Source: Candidatus Methylomirabilota bacterium (GTDB lineage Bacteria; Methylomirabilota; Methylomirabilia; Rokubacteriales; CSP1-6). Taken from it: a stretch of DNA of 48,818 nucleotides. A program made the translations under genes and the position numbers. Where the stretch lies: positions 1 to 48,818 of the forward strand of contig DASTYT010000120.1 of the NCBI GenBank assembly GCA_035764725.1. Reading direction: 5' to 3'. Positions 33,573 to 41,554 of the stretch are shown here, piece after piece (position 1 is the stretch's first letter; every line of letters begins with the position of its first letter). The notes below the pieces were generated by a model, which saw nothing but the letters and a program-made list of their open reading frames with translations, had not been told where the DNA came from and made no database searches.

Positions 33573-34000
33573 CCCGGCGCGTGGTGGCGGTCGCGGCCGC
33601 CCTGGCCGTGGCCATCCTGGGCCTGGCCGGCCTCGCCTGGGCGGCCTTCGCCCCCATGCCGGAGCGCGGCGCCGCCCTCACGTTCGTGATCCCGCCGGGC
33701 ACAGCGGCGCGGCTCAAGGCCGGTGAGCCCCTGAGCGTGCTGCCCTCGCCCGTCCACCTGGCCGTCGGCGTGCGCGACGTCCTCGTGCTCACCAACGACG
33801 ACGAGGTCGCGCATCAGGTCGGCCCGATCATCCTCGGCTCGCGGCAGACCTATCGCATCCCCTTCCGCCGCCCCGGCACGTTCAAGTACAACTGCTCCCT
33901 CCACACCACGGGCACGCTGACCCTCGTCATCGACCCGCCGCCGGCGCCCGGCCTCGAGCGGCTGCGCTGGCGGCTGGCCTCACTCGTCACCTCCTCGTAG
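33569..34000 (+). CDS. Exported cupredoxin-like protein
   Basis: A 143-residue protein with an N-terminal hydrophobic signal or anchor (VVAVAAALAVAILGLAGLAWAAF). The C-terminal half resembles a cupredoxin fold: HQVGP with His82 and a YNCSLHTTG segment with Cys109 and His112. The copper ligand triad His-Cys-His is present, but the usual axial Met after the second His is not evident. The ATG at 33569 overlaps the SCO1-PCuAC stop (ATGA), so it is translated with it and could receive or deliver copper. Confidence 0.8.
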   Translation: MTRRVVAVAAALAVAILGLAGLAWAAFAPMPERGAALTFVIPPGTAARLKAGEPLSVLPSPVHLAVGVRDVLVLTNDDEVAHQVGPIILGSRQTYRIPFRRPGTFKYNCSLHTTGTLTLVIDPPPAPGLERLRWRLASLVTSS

Positions 34001-34027
34001 CGCCCCCGCGGGCGCGGAGACCCCGTC

Positions 34028-35401
34028 ATGCAGGACGAGCCGACTTCCCTTCGCATCCCCGATCCCGGCGTGCGGGCGCTCTTCACGGAGCCTGCGCGCT
34101 TTCAATCGTGGCTGGACGTCGAAGCGGCGCTGGCGCGGGCGCAGGCCGAGCTCGGCATCATCCCCGAGGCGGCCGCGCGGGAGATCGTCGCGAAGGCGCA
34201 GCTCCGCCTCCTCGACATGGATGCGGTGCGGGCGGGGCTCGCGAAGACAGGGCATCCCCTCGTGCCGCTCGTCTGGGCGCTCGACAAGGCGTGCGCGGGC
34301 GACGCCGGCGGGTACGTCCACTGGGGCGCCACCACCCAGAACGTCACGCAGACGGGCCAGCTCCTCCAGGCGCGTCGCGCGCACGAGATCTTCCTGGGCC
34401 AGCTCGCCGCCCTCCTCACCACGCTGGCCGACCTGGCCGAGCGCAGCAAGGACATGCTCCTGCCCGGCCGCACCCACGGCCAGCACGCCGTACCCGCGAC
34501 GTTCGGGTTCAAGGTCGCGGTGTGGATCGACGAGCTGGGGCGTCACGTGGAGCGCCTCGTCGGCTGCGAGAGCCGCGTGTTCGTGGTGATGCTGGGCGGC
34601 GGCGCGGGGACGCTCGCCTCGCTGGGCGAGCTCGGCCTCGCCACCCAGGCCAGGATGGGCCCCATGCTCGGGCTCGAGCCGATGCCGGTGCCCGCCCGCA
34701 CCATCGGCGACCATCAGGCGGAGTACGTGTGCCTCCTCGGCATGCTCGCCGCCACCTGCAGCAAGATCGGCCGCGAGATCTACACGCTGATGAAGCAGGA
34801 GTTCGGCGAGGTGGAGGAGCCGGTGCCCGCGGGCACCGTAGGCAGCAGCACGATGCCGCAGAAGCGGAACCCCAAGCTCTCGCAGGACATCATCGCCGCC
34901 GCCGCGCAGATCCGCGCACTGGTGCCGCTCGCGCTGGAGGCGATGCAGACCGAGCACGAGGCGGATCGCACCACAAGCATCATGATGAGCCGCGCGCTGG
35001 TGGGCGCGTGCGAGCTGACCGGCGACATGCTCGCGCGCATGGTCGCCCTCTTCGAGGGCCTTCAGCTCTTCCCCGCCCGCATGCGCGAGAACCTCGACCT
35101 CTCCGGCGGGCTCATCATGGCGGAGGCCCTGATGCTGGAGCTGGGCAAGCAGATCGGCCGGCAGCGGGCCCACGACGCGGTCTACGACGCCGCCCAGGGC
35201 GCGGTCACCGAGTCGCGGCCGTTCCGCGAGATGCTGGCCGCGGATCCCCACGTGCGGGAGCGGCTCGGCGCCGCCCAGGTCGAGACGCTGCTCGACCCCG
35301 CGCGCTACACCGGGCTCTGCCGCCAGTTCGCCGAGCGCGGCGCGGCGCGCGCATGGGCGCTCGCCGCGTCCCTCACTGCGCCATCGCGCCGCCGTCGATG
35401 A
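34028..35401 (+). CDS. Fumarase/aspartase-superfamily lyase, PcaB/adenylosuccinate-lyase-like
   Basis: A 457-residue lyase that makes a carbanion and eliminates an amine or an ether/alkoxide group. The superfamily signature GSSTMPQKRNP begins at residue 272 and includes the catalytic Ser loop; His150 in PGRTHGQHAVP is the second catalytic element, with HWGATTQNVTQT upstream. This pattern fits 3-carboxy-cis,cis-muconate cycloisomerase and related aromatic-acid lyases. It begins 27 bases after the cupredoxin. Its 3' end overlaps the convergent SDR gene by 29 bases. Confidence 0.9.
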   Translation: MQDEPTSLRIPDPGVRALFTEPARFQSWLDVEAALARAQAELGIIPEAAAREIVAKAQLRLLDMDAVRAGLAKTGHPLVPLVWALDKACAGDAGGYVHWGATTQNVTQTGQLLQARRAHEIFLGQLAALLTTLADLAERSKDMLLPGRTHGQHAVPATFGFKVAVWIDELGRHVERLVGCESRVFVVMLGGGAGTLASLGELGLATQARMGPMLGLEPMPVPARTIGDHQAEYVCLLGMLAATCSKIGREIYTLMKQEFGEVEEPVPAGTVGSSTMPQKRNPKLSQDIIAAAAQIRALVPLALEAMQTEHEADRTTSIMMSRALVGACELTGDMLARMVALFEGLQLFPARMRENLDLSGGLIMAEALMLELGKQIGRQRAHDAVYDAAQGAVTESRPFREMLAADPHVRERLGAAQVETLLDPARYTGLCRQFAERGAARAWALAASLTAPSRRRR

Positions 35402-36140
35402 GGATCTCGCTGCCCGTCATGTAGGCCGACTCGTCGGAGGCGAGGTAGAGGACCAGGCTCACCATCTCGGCCACCGTGCCCATGCGCCCCAGGGGGATAC
35501 GCGCGAGCCGCCGCGCCAGCTGCTCTTTGTCTCGGAAGGCGGCGTGGAACATCTCGGTATCCACCGGGCCCGGGTGCACGGAGTTGCAGCGGATGCCGTC
35601 CTTGGCGTGCTGGGCCGCCGTCACCTTGGTGAAAATGCGGACGGCGCCCTTGCTGGCCGCGTAGGCCGGCTCCTGCTGGAGCGACTGACCGATGCCCGCG
35701 ATCGAGGAGATGTTCACGATGGAGCCGCCGCCGGCCCGGCGCATGGCGGGGATGGCGTGCTTGGTGCCGAGGAACACGCCCTTGGCGTTCACCGCCATCA
35801 CCCGGTCCCACTCCGCCTCCGTGCGCTCCTCGATGGGCACGCGGTTGATCACGATGGCGGCGTTGTTGATGAGGATGTCGAGCTTGCCGTAGCGGTCCAC
35901 GGTGGCGCGCACCGCCTTCTCCCAATCGGCCTCGCGCGTCACGTCGAGGTGCACGTAGGTGGCCTCACCGCCCTTGGCGCGAATGGCCGCCTCGACCTGC
36001 TGTCCCTCCGCGTCCAGGATGTCGCCGAAGACGACCTTCGCGCCTTCCTTCGTGAACGTCTCCGCCTCGGCCGCGCCCTGGCCGCGCGCGCCTCCGCTGA
36101 TCAACGCGACCTTGCCGGCGAGCCGTCCTCCGTCGGGCAT
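35373..36140 (-). CDS. Short-chain dehydrogenase/reductase
   Basis: A 255-residue classical SDR. The coenzyme motif is SGGARGQGAA (15-24), the strand-4 motif LINNAA (90-95), and the catalytic Ser146, Tyr160 and Lys164 lie in NISSIAG and YAASK. The acidic residue at the end of beta-2 (FGDIL) favours NAD(H). The C-terminal EILIDGG is family-typical. A GGGAGG ribosome-binding site precedes the ATG at 36140. It follows the orphan ABC ATPase on the same strand by 28 bases. Confidence 0.93.
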   Translation of the reverse strand: MPDGGRLAGKVALISGGARGQGAAEAETFTKEGAKVVFGDILDAEGQQVEAAIRAKGGEATYVHLDVTREADWEKAVRATVDRYGKLDILINNAAIVINRVPIEERTEAEWDRVMAVNAKGVFLGTKHAIPAMRRAGGGSIVNISSIAGIGQSLQQEPAYAASKGAVRIFTKVTAAQHAKDGIRCNSVHPGPVDTEMFHAAFRDKEQLARRLARIPLGRMGTVAEMVSLVLYLASDESAYMTGSEILIDGGAMAQ

Positions 36141-36168
36141 CGTGGGATCCTCCCTCGTGGGGTATGGG

Positions 36169-37257
36169 CTACGCGGCCATCGGGTGGCTCGACAGCCGGC
36201 GGCCGGATTCGCGCTCGAAGACGTGATAGCGCCGGAAGCTCAGCCACACGGGGTCCCCGGCGGCATACGGCGCGGTGCCGGGCGCCAGCGCGTGCACCTC
36301 ATGCTCGCCGACCCGCATCGTGAGCAGGGTGGAGTCGCCCAGCGGGTAGCGGACCGCCTCGGCCACGCGCGCGGCCACGGCGCCGGCGGTGCGCTCACGC
36401 GCCACCGTCACATCCTCGGGGCGCACCCCGATCAGCACGCGCTCGCCGCCCGCCCCGTCGGGGAGCGCGGCGCCGCCCAGCAGGCTGATGGGCGGCGCGC
36501 CCACGTGGAGGTTCAGGAAGCCCGCGACGAAGGCACTCACCGGCGAGTCGTAGATCTCCCGCGCCGTCCCGACCTGGGCGATGCGTCCCTGGTCCATCAC
36601 CGCAATGAGGTCGGCCAGGATCAGCGCCTCGTGGTGGTCGTGGGTCACGTAGACGGTGGTGATGTCGAACTGCCGCAGCAGGGCCTTGAGGTTCACGCGG
36701 TACTTCTCGCGCAGCGCCTGGTCGAGGTTCGCGAAGGGCTCGTCCACCAGGAACAGCGCGGCATCCCGCGTGATGCAGCGGCCCAGCGCCACTCGCTGCT
36801 TCTCCCCGCCGGACAGAGTCGGCGGCATGCGGTCGAGGAGATGCGCCAGCTCCACGCCCATCAGCTCGCTGGTACGCTGGTACTTGGCGCGCTTCACCGC
36901 GTCCATCTCGGGCGTCTTCTTCCGGAAGAGAAAATAGGACAGCACGTTGGTCCGCGCCGTCACGTGCGGGTAGAGCGCATAGTTCTGGAACACCATGCCG
37001 ATGCGCCGGTCGCCCGGGCGCACGTCGCTCACGTCGACGTCGTCGTAGCGCACGTGGCCCGAGTCCGGCCGGATCAGGCCCGCGATGATCTTGAGCAGGG
37101 TGGTCTTGCCGCACCCGCTCGGCCCCAGCACGACCATGGTCTTGCCGTGGGGCACGCGGAGCGAGAGGTCCTGGATGGCGAAGGTGGACGGGCGCCCCGC
37201 GCCCGCGCCGGGATCTCGGAGCGTCTTGCAGACGTCCACCAGGTCAATGCGCGCCAC
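36169..37257 (-). CDS. ABC transporter ATPase, MalK/UgpC type, orphan
   Basis: A 362-residue carbohydrate/glycerol-3-phosphate-type ATPase. It has Walker A GPSGCGKTT, the signature LSGGEKQRVALGR, Walker B LFLVDEPFANLD, the switch His in YVTHDHHEAL, and a C-terminal OB-fold/TOBE domain after about residue 240 (LIGVRPEDVTV). No cognate permease or binding protein is adjacent; the upstream gene encodes an N-formylglutamate amidohydrolase and overlaps its start by 14 bases. It may serve several importers, as MalK-like ATPases can. Confidence 0.9.
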   Translation of the reverse strand: MARIDLVDVCKTLRDPGAGAGRPSTFAIQDLSLRVPHGKTMVVLGPSGCGKTTLLKIIAGLIRPDSGHVRYDDVDVSDVRPGDRRIGMVFQNYALYPHVTARTNVLSYFLFRKKTPEMDAVKRAKYQRTSELMGVELAHLLDRMPPTLSGGEKQRVALGRCITRDAALFLVDEPFANLDQALREKYRVNLKALLRQFDITTVYVTHDHHEALILADLIAVMDQGRIAQVGTAREIYDSPVSAFVAGFLNLHVGAPPISLLGGAALPDGAGGERVLIGVRPEDVTVARERTAGAVAARVAEAVRYPLGDSTLLTMRVGEHEVHALAPGTAPYAAGDPVWLSFRRYHVFERESGRRLSSHPMAA

Positions 37258-38125
37258 GGCGGGTCTCCTCCGGGGCCGCGTGACAGGCGGCCACGACCGC
37301 CGGCAGCGCGTCCAGCGCCTCGCCCAGGCATTGCCGCAACCGGACGAAGGTCGCCTCCGCCCTCTCGGGAACGCCGCCCCGTGAGATGTGGGCGATCAGC
37401 TCCTCGCGGCTCATGGTGATGAGGAGCGCCGAGTTGATCTCGATTTGCAGGGCATGGACGCGCCGGTCGCCCGGTTGGCCGAAGGTCGCGACGATGTTGC
37501 CGCCGGTGTAGCCCGAGACGTCGCGGTGCACCTCGAAGCCGTGGCGCGTGAAGGCCTGGGCCACGGTGTCCACGATCGCGCGTCCGCACGTCGTCTCGTG
37601 GCGCGTCCCCAGGATGACCTGATGGTCCTTCATGCGCCGCGGGCTGCCCGTGTGCCCGTCGATGAGGAGGGCGTGGCCGTAGTCGTCACGGAGTCCATCC
37701 AGCAACGACCCCAGCATCGCGTAGTAGGGATCGTAGAGGGCCTGCAGCCGCGTCTCCAGCTCGTCGAGGCCCAGGGGACGGGCGAAGATCGGCACCTCCT
37801 TCATGGTGTGGGTGCGCACCACGCCGCGGCGGGAGCGCACCTCGCCGTCCCGGTGCTCGTAGTCGTCGCGCCGGCGGTTCACGTCCACGAACATGCGCGA
37901 GAACGGCGTGGCGAGCACGGTGGCGCCGCGCTCGTGGAGATTGCCGTACACGTCACTGGCGAAGAGATCGGCGAAGCCGTAGGCGAAGGTCTCGAACCAC
38001 GGCTCGCCGTAGTGCTCGCGGGTGATGTGCGGCAGGGGCTGCGTCCCGTAGTGCGGCACGCTCACCAGGATGGGCGCGCGGGCGCCGGCGGCGGGATGCC
38101 GGACGATGGGATAGCTGTCGGTCAT
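37244..38125 (-). CDS. N-formylglutamate amidohydrolase family (HutG-like)
   Basis: A 293-residue zinc hydrolase of the N-formylglutamate amidohydrolase family. The typical strands VRHPAAGARAPILVSVPHYGTQPLP and MFVDVNRRRDDYE are present, along with LIDGHTGSPRR, SGYTGGNIVATFGQP and LQIEINSALL, which carry metal and substrate residues. Members hydrolyse N-formylglutamate or related N-acyl amides in histidine or other degradation. The gene begins 45 bases from the divergent deacetylase gene, in a stretch that must hold both promoters. Confidence 0.87.
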   Translation of the reverse strand: MTDSYPIVRHPAAGARAPILVSVPHYGTQPLPHITREHYGEPWFETFAYGFADLFASDVYGNLHERGATVLATPFSRMFVDVNRRRDDYEHRDGEVRSRRGVVRTHTMKEVPIFARPLGLDELETRLQALYDPYYAMLGSLLDGLRDDYGHALLIDGHTGSPRRMKDHQVILGTRHETTCGRAIVDTVAQAFTRHGFEVHRDVSGYTGGNIVATFGQPGDRRVHALQIEINSALLITMSREELIAHISRGGVPERAEATFVRLRQCLGEALDALPAVVAACHAAPEETRRGAH

Positions 38126-38170
38126 CGCCTGGATGCTATACGATACCGGGCCGGGAGGGCCACCACCGCC

Positions 38171-39064
38171 ATGTTGCCCGGCCACGGCCGCTACGACTAC
38201 TCCAGCATCGTCTCGCGCCCCGACTACAGCTGGCCCGGCGGCCGCCGGCTCGCCGTCTACGTCGCCCTCAACATCGAAGCGTTCGGCTTCGGCGTGGGCA
38301 AGGGCGCGGCCATCGCCCCGCCCGACCAGGCGCAGAGTCACAGCGTCTATTCCTGGCGCGACTACGGCAATCGCGTGGGGATCTGGCGCCTCTTCGAGCT
38401 GCTGGACGAGCTGGGGCTGCCCGCCGAGGCCCAGATCAACACCGCGGTCTACGAGGGGGCGCCCGACATCCCCGGGCGCCTGCGCGCGCGCGGCGACGAG
38501 ATCCTCGGCCACGGCGTCACCAACTCCGACGAGCAGGGGCATCTCTCCGAGACCGCGGAGCGGGCGCTGATCGAGGACGTCACCGCCACCATCGCGCGCC
38601 ACGAAGGGAAGCCGCCGGCGGGCTGGATGAGCCCGTGGCTCTCCAATAGCGCCGTGACCATGGATCTCCTCCAGGAGGCGGGCTACCGCTACGTGATGGA
38701 CTGGACCATGGACGATCAGCCCATCTGGTTGAAAACCCGTAAAGGCCGCATCCTCTCGCTCCCCTACCCCATCGAGGTCAACGACACGCGCGGCATCGTC
38801 TGGTACCGTTACACGTCCGAGGAGTTCGCGGAGATGATCGTGGACCAGTTCGACGAGATGCTGGCGCAGTCGGCGCGCCAGCCCCTGGTGTGCCCCATTT
38901 CCCTGCACCCGTTCGTCATCGGGCGGCCGTATCGCATCCGCCGGCTGCGTCGCGCGCTCCAGCACATCCTGGCCCACCGCGACCGGGTGTGGATCACGCG
39001 GCCTCGCGACATCTGCGCCCACATCGAGTCGCTGCCGCCGGGCGTGGTCCCGGGCAGCAAGTGA
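38171..39064 (+). CDS. Polysaccharide deacetylase-family hydrolase (PuuE/allantoinase-like)
   Basis: A 297-residue NodB-fold hydrolase. It opens with YDYSSIVSRPDYSWPGGRRLAVYVALNIEA, has the PuuE-like GHGVTNSDEQGHLSE motif and the WMSPWLSNSA segment, and ends with PISLHPFVIGRPYRIR. The usual TFDD motif of NodB enzymes is replaced by NIEAF, as in the allantoinase-like branch, whose members hydrolyse ureides or amides. It may act on a nitrogen compound together with the convergent-pair N-formylglutamate hydrolase, but this is inferred. Confidence 0.85.
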   Translation: MLPGHGRYDYSSIVSRPDYSWPGGRRLAVYVALNIEAFGFGVGKGAAIAPPDQAQSHSVYSWRDYGNRVGIWRLFELLDELGLPAEAQINTAVYEGAPDIPGRLRARGDEILGHGVTNSDEQGHLSETAERALIEDVTATIARHEGKPPAGWMSPWLSNSAVTMDLLQEAGYRYVMDWTMDDQPIWLKTRKGRILSLPYPIEVNDTRGIVWYRYTSEEFAEMIVDQFDEMLAQSARQPLVCPISLHPFVIGRPYRIRRLRRALQHILAHRDRVWITRPRDICAHIESLPPGVVPGSK

Positions 39065-39094
39065 ATCATCGCCACTGAACCGAGGAGGTCATCC

Positions 39095-39967
39095 ATGAAG
39101 ATCGGTGTGGTGCTGCCGCAGACCGAGATCGGCAACGACCCCGGCGCCATCAAGGCCTATGCCGAGGCCGTCGAGGGCATGGGCTTCACCCATGCGCTCG
39201 TCTTCGACCACGTGCTGGGCGCCAATCCCGAGCGGCCCGGCGGGTGGAAGGGCCCGTACACGTATCGCCATGCCTTCCACGAGCCCTTCGTGCTCTTCGG
39301 CTTCCTCGCCGCGGCCACGCGCCGGCTCGAGCTCGTCACGGGCATTTTGATCCTGCCGCAGCGCCAGACCGCCCTGGTGGCCAAGCAGGCGGCAGCGGTG
39401 GACGTGCTCTCTGGCGGGCGCCTGCGCCTCGGGGTAGGTGTGGGCTGGAACGCGGTGGAGTTCGAGGCGCTCGGCGAGAACTTCCACAACCGCGGCCGGC
39501 GGGTGGAGGAGCAGGTGGAGGTGATGCGGGCGCTCTGGACGCGCGAGCTCGTGACCTACAAGGGCGCGTTCCACCAGGTCCCCGACGCCGGGCTCAATCC
39601 CCTGCCCGTGCAGCGCCCCATCCCGATCTGGATGGGCGGCGAGAGCGAGCCCGTGCAGAAGCGCATGGCCCGGCTGGCCGACGGCTGGATGCCGCACTTC
39701 CGCGCGGGCGACGCGGGCCAGGCCGCGGTCGACCGGATCCACAGCCTGATCCGCGACGCCGGCCGCGATCCGGCGACGTTCGGCGTCGAGGGACGCATGA
39801 CGCTGTCCCAGATCCCGGGGGGCGACTGGGCCAAGGAGCTGGAGGCCTGGCGCGCGATGCGCGGCATCTCGCATCTCTGCGTGCATACCGCCGGCATGGG
39901 CCTCGGCTCGCCGGACGAGCACGTGAAGACGCTGCGCCGCTTCCGCGAGACGGTGGGGCTCCGCTGA
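39095..39967 (+). CDS. LLM-class F420/FMN-dependent oxidoreductase
   Basis: A 290-residue luciferase-like oxidoreductase. Marks are MKIGVVLPQTEIG, ALVFDHVLGANPERP, LELVTGILILPQRQTALVAKQ, VLSGGRLRLGVGVGWN, PVQRPIPIWMGGESE. The short form with the WNxxEFEALGE loop is typical of the F420-linked branch. A GAGGAGG ribosome-binding site lies before the ATG. Its stop overlaps the RidA gene's start (TGATG). Confidence 0.88.
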   Translation: MKIGVVLPQTEIGNDPGAIKAYAEAVEGMGFTHALVFDHVLGANPERPGGWKGPYTYRHAFHEPFVLFGFLAAATRRLELVTGILILPQRQTALVAKQAAAVDVLSGGRLRLGVGVGWNAVEFEALGENFHNRGRRVEEQVEVMRALWTRELVTYKGAFHQVPDAGLNPLPVQRPIPIWMGGESEPVQKRMARLADGWMPHFRAGDAGQAAVDRIHSLIRDAGRDPATFGVEGRMTLSQIPGGDWAKELEAWRAMRGISHLCVHTAGMGLGSPDEHVKTLRRFRETVGLR

Positions 39968-40353
39968 TGCCCCGCAAGGAGATCGTCAAGGTCGAGATCG
40001 GCCAGCCGAACCCGAATCTCTCCCTCGCCACGAAGTTCGGCAATCTCGTGTTCGTCTCCGGCCAGACCGGCCGCCATCCCGTCAGCGGCCAGGTGGGCAA
40101 GGACGTGCGCGAGCAGACCCGCTTCATCCTCGAGCGCATCAAGGTGATCCTCGAGGCGGCCGGCACCTCGCTCGACAACGTGTTGAGCGCGATGACCCAC
40201 GTCACCCGGCGCGAGGACGTGCCCGCCTACAACGAGGAGTGGGCGAAGTACTTCCCCGGGAACAAGCCCGCCCGCACCACCGTCACGGTGGCTTCGCTGA
40301 ACCAGCCCGAGCTGGTGATCGAGATCACGGTGATCGCCTGCATCCCGAGCTGA
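39967..40353 (+). CDS. RidA/YjgF-family enamine/imine deaminase
   Basis: A 128-residue Rid-family protein. It has KFGNLVFVSGQTGRHPVSG, IKVILEAAGTSLDNV, and the conserved active-site Arg in KPARTTVTVASL followed by ELVIEITVIA. Family members hydrolyse reactive enamines and imines. The coupling to the LLM gene by a one-base overlap suggests it disposes of an imine made by that enzyme. The MFS gene follows 10 bases later. Confidence 0.9.
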   Translation: MPRKEIVKVEIGQPNPNLSLATKFGNLVFVSGQTGRHPVSGQVGKDVREQTRFILERIKVILEAAGTSLDNVLSAMTHVTRREDVPAYNEEWAKYFPGNKPARTTVTVASLNQPELVIEITVIACIPS

Positions 40354-40363
40354 CCGCGGCCCG

Positions 40364-41542
40364 GTGACGGACTCCGCGTCGACGAGCGCGTGGCGGGCCA
40401 TCGCCGCCGCCACCGCGCTCAACGCGCCGCTGGGCTCGATCTACGCTTACAGCGTCCTCCTCAAGCCGCTGGAGTCGCTGCTCGGGCTCTCCCGCGCGGA
40501 CCTCGCCTTCGTCTTTGCGGTGGCGGCCAGCGTGTTCGCCGTCGGGATGAACGTGACGCCCTTCACCTTCGGGCGCGCCTCTGCGCCGGTGCTGGTGCTC
40601 GCCTGCGCGGCGCTGGGCGCCGGCGGCGTCGCGGTCGCCGCCAGCGCGACCGGCCTGCGCCAGCTCGCCTTCGGCTACGGGGCGCTCTTCGGCGCCGGCG
40701 TCGGCGCCGCGTACGTGCTCCTCCAGCAGATCGTGAACCTCGCGGTGAAGTCCCGTCACGGCCTCGTCAACGGCTATCTCGTGAGCCTGCTACCCCTGGG
40801 GGCCATGCTCAGCGCGCCCGTCTTCGGGTGGGCCATTCCCGCGATCGGCGTCCGCGCGGCTCTCGGCTGGTTCGCCGCGATCCTCGCGGCGCTGGGCCTC
40901 CTGAGCGCGTGGCTCACCTGGCGCTCGGGCGTGTCGCTGGCATCGGCCACCACGCGCGTGCGCATGACCGTCGCCGAGCGCCGCACCGGCGTCTTCTGGC
41001 GGCTCTGGCTGGTGTTCTTCCTCGCCGCCTCCGCGGGGCTCATGGTCCTGAGCCAGGGCGCAGGGATGATCGCGGCCTATGGCGGCGCCGCGATGCTGGC
41101 GGTCTACGGCACCACGCTGATCACCGCCGTGGTCGCCGCCGCGCGCATCAGCGGGGGCTGGATGGTGGACGCGCTCGCCATCCCGACGGTGGCGGCGGGC
41201 GCCCACGCAGTCTCCCTCGCGGGCGCCCTCGTGCTCATCGCCTGGCCCGGGCCCGGCGTGGCGGTGCTCGCGCTGACGCTGGTGGGGCTCGGCTACGGGC
41301 TCATCTCCGGCATCACCGCCGGCGGCATCGCCGTCTACTGGCCGCGCGCGTTCTACGGCCGCATCGCGAGCCGCCTCTACATCGCGTGGTCCGCCGCGGC
41401 TATCGTGCTGCCGATCGTCGCGGGCCGGCTCTACGACCTGACCCAGGGTTACGGCACCGCGATGGTGATCGCGGCGGTCGGCAATGTCCTGGGCATCCTG
41501 ATCTCGCTCGGGCTGCCGCGACGCCCGCCCGAGCAGGCGTAG
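40364..41542 (+). CDS. MFS transporter
   Basis: A 392-residue protein with about twelve hydrophobic segments, starting at GTG 40364. The N-terminal segment has NAPLGSIYAYSVLLKPLESLLGLSRADLAFVF, as in the OFA (oxalate/formate-type) carriers, and later GYGLISGITAGGIAVYWPRAFYGRIAS. It probably exchanges or imports an organic acid. It is the last gene of the three-gene plus-strand run and ends 12 bases before the convergent DsbA-family gene. Confidence 0.88.
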   Translation: MTDSASTSAWRAIAAATALNAPLGSIYAYSVLLKPLESLLGLSRADLAFVFAVAASVFAVGMNVTPFTFGRASAPVLVLACAALGAGGVAVAASATGLRQLAFGYGALFGAGVGAAYVLLQQIVNLAVKSRHGLVNGYLVSLLPLGAMLSAPVFGWAIPAIGVRAALGWFAAILAALGLLSAWLTWRSGVSLASATTRVRMTVAERRTGVFWRLWLVFFLAASAGLMVLSQGAGMIAAYGGAAMLAVYGTTLITAVVAAARISGGWMVDALAIPTVAAGAHAVSLAGALVLIAWPGPGVAVLALTLVGLGYGLISGITAGGIAVYWPRAFYGRIASRLYIAWSAAAIVLPIVAGRLYDLTQGYGTAMVIAAVGNVLGILISLGLPRRPPEQA

Positions 41543-41554
41543 CGGCGCCCCCGG

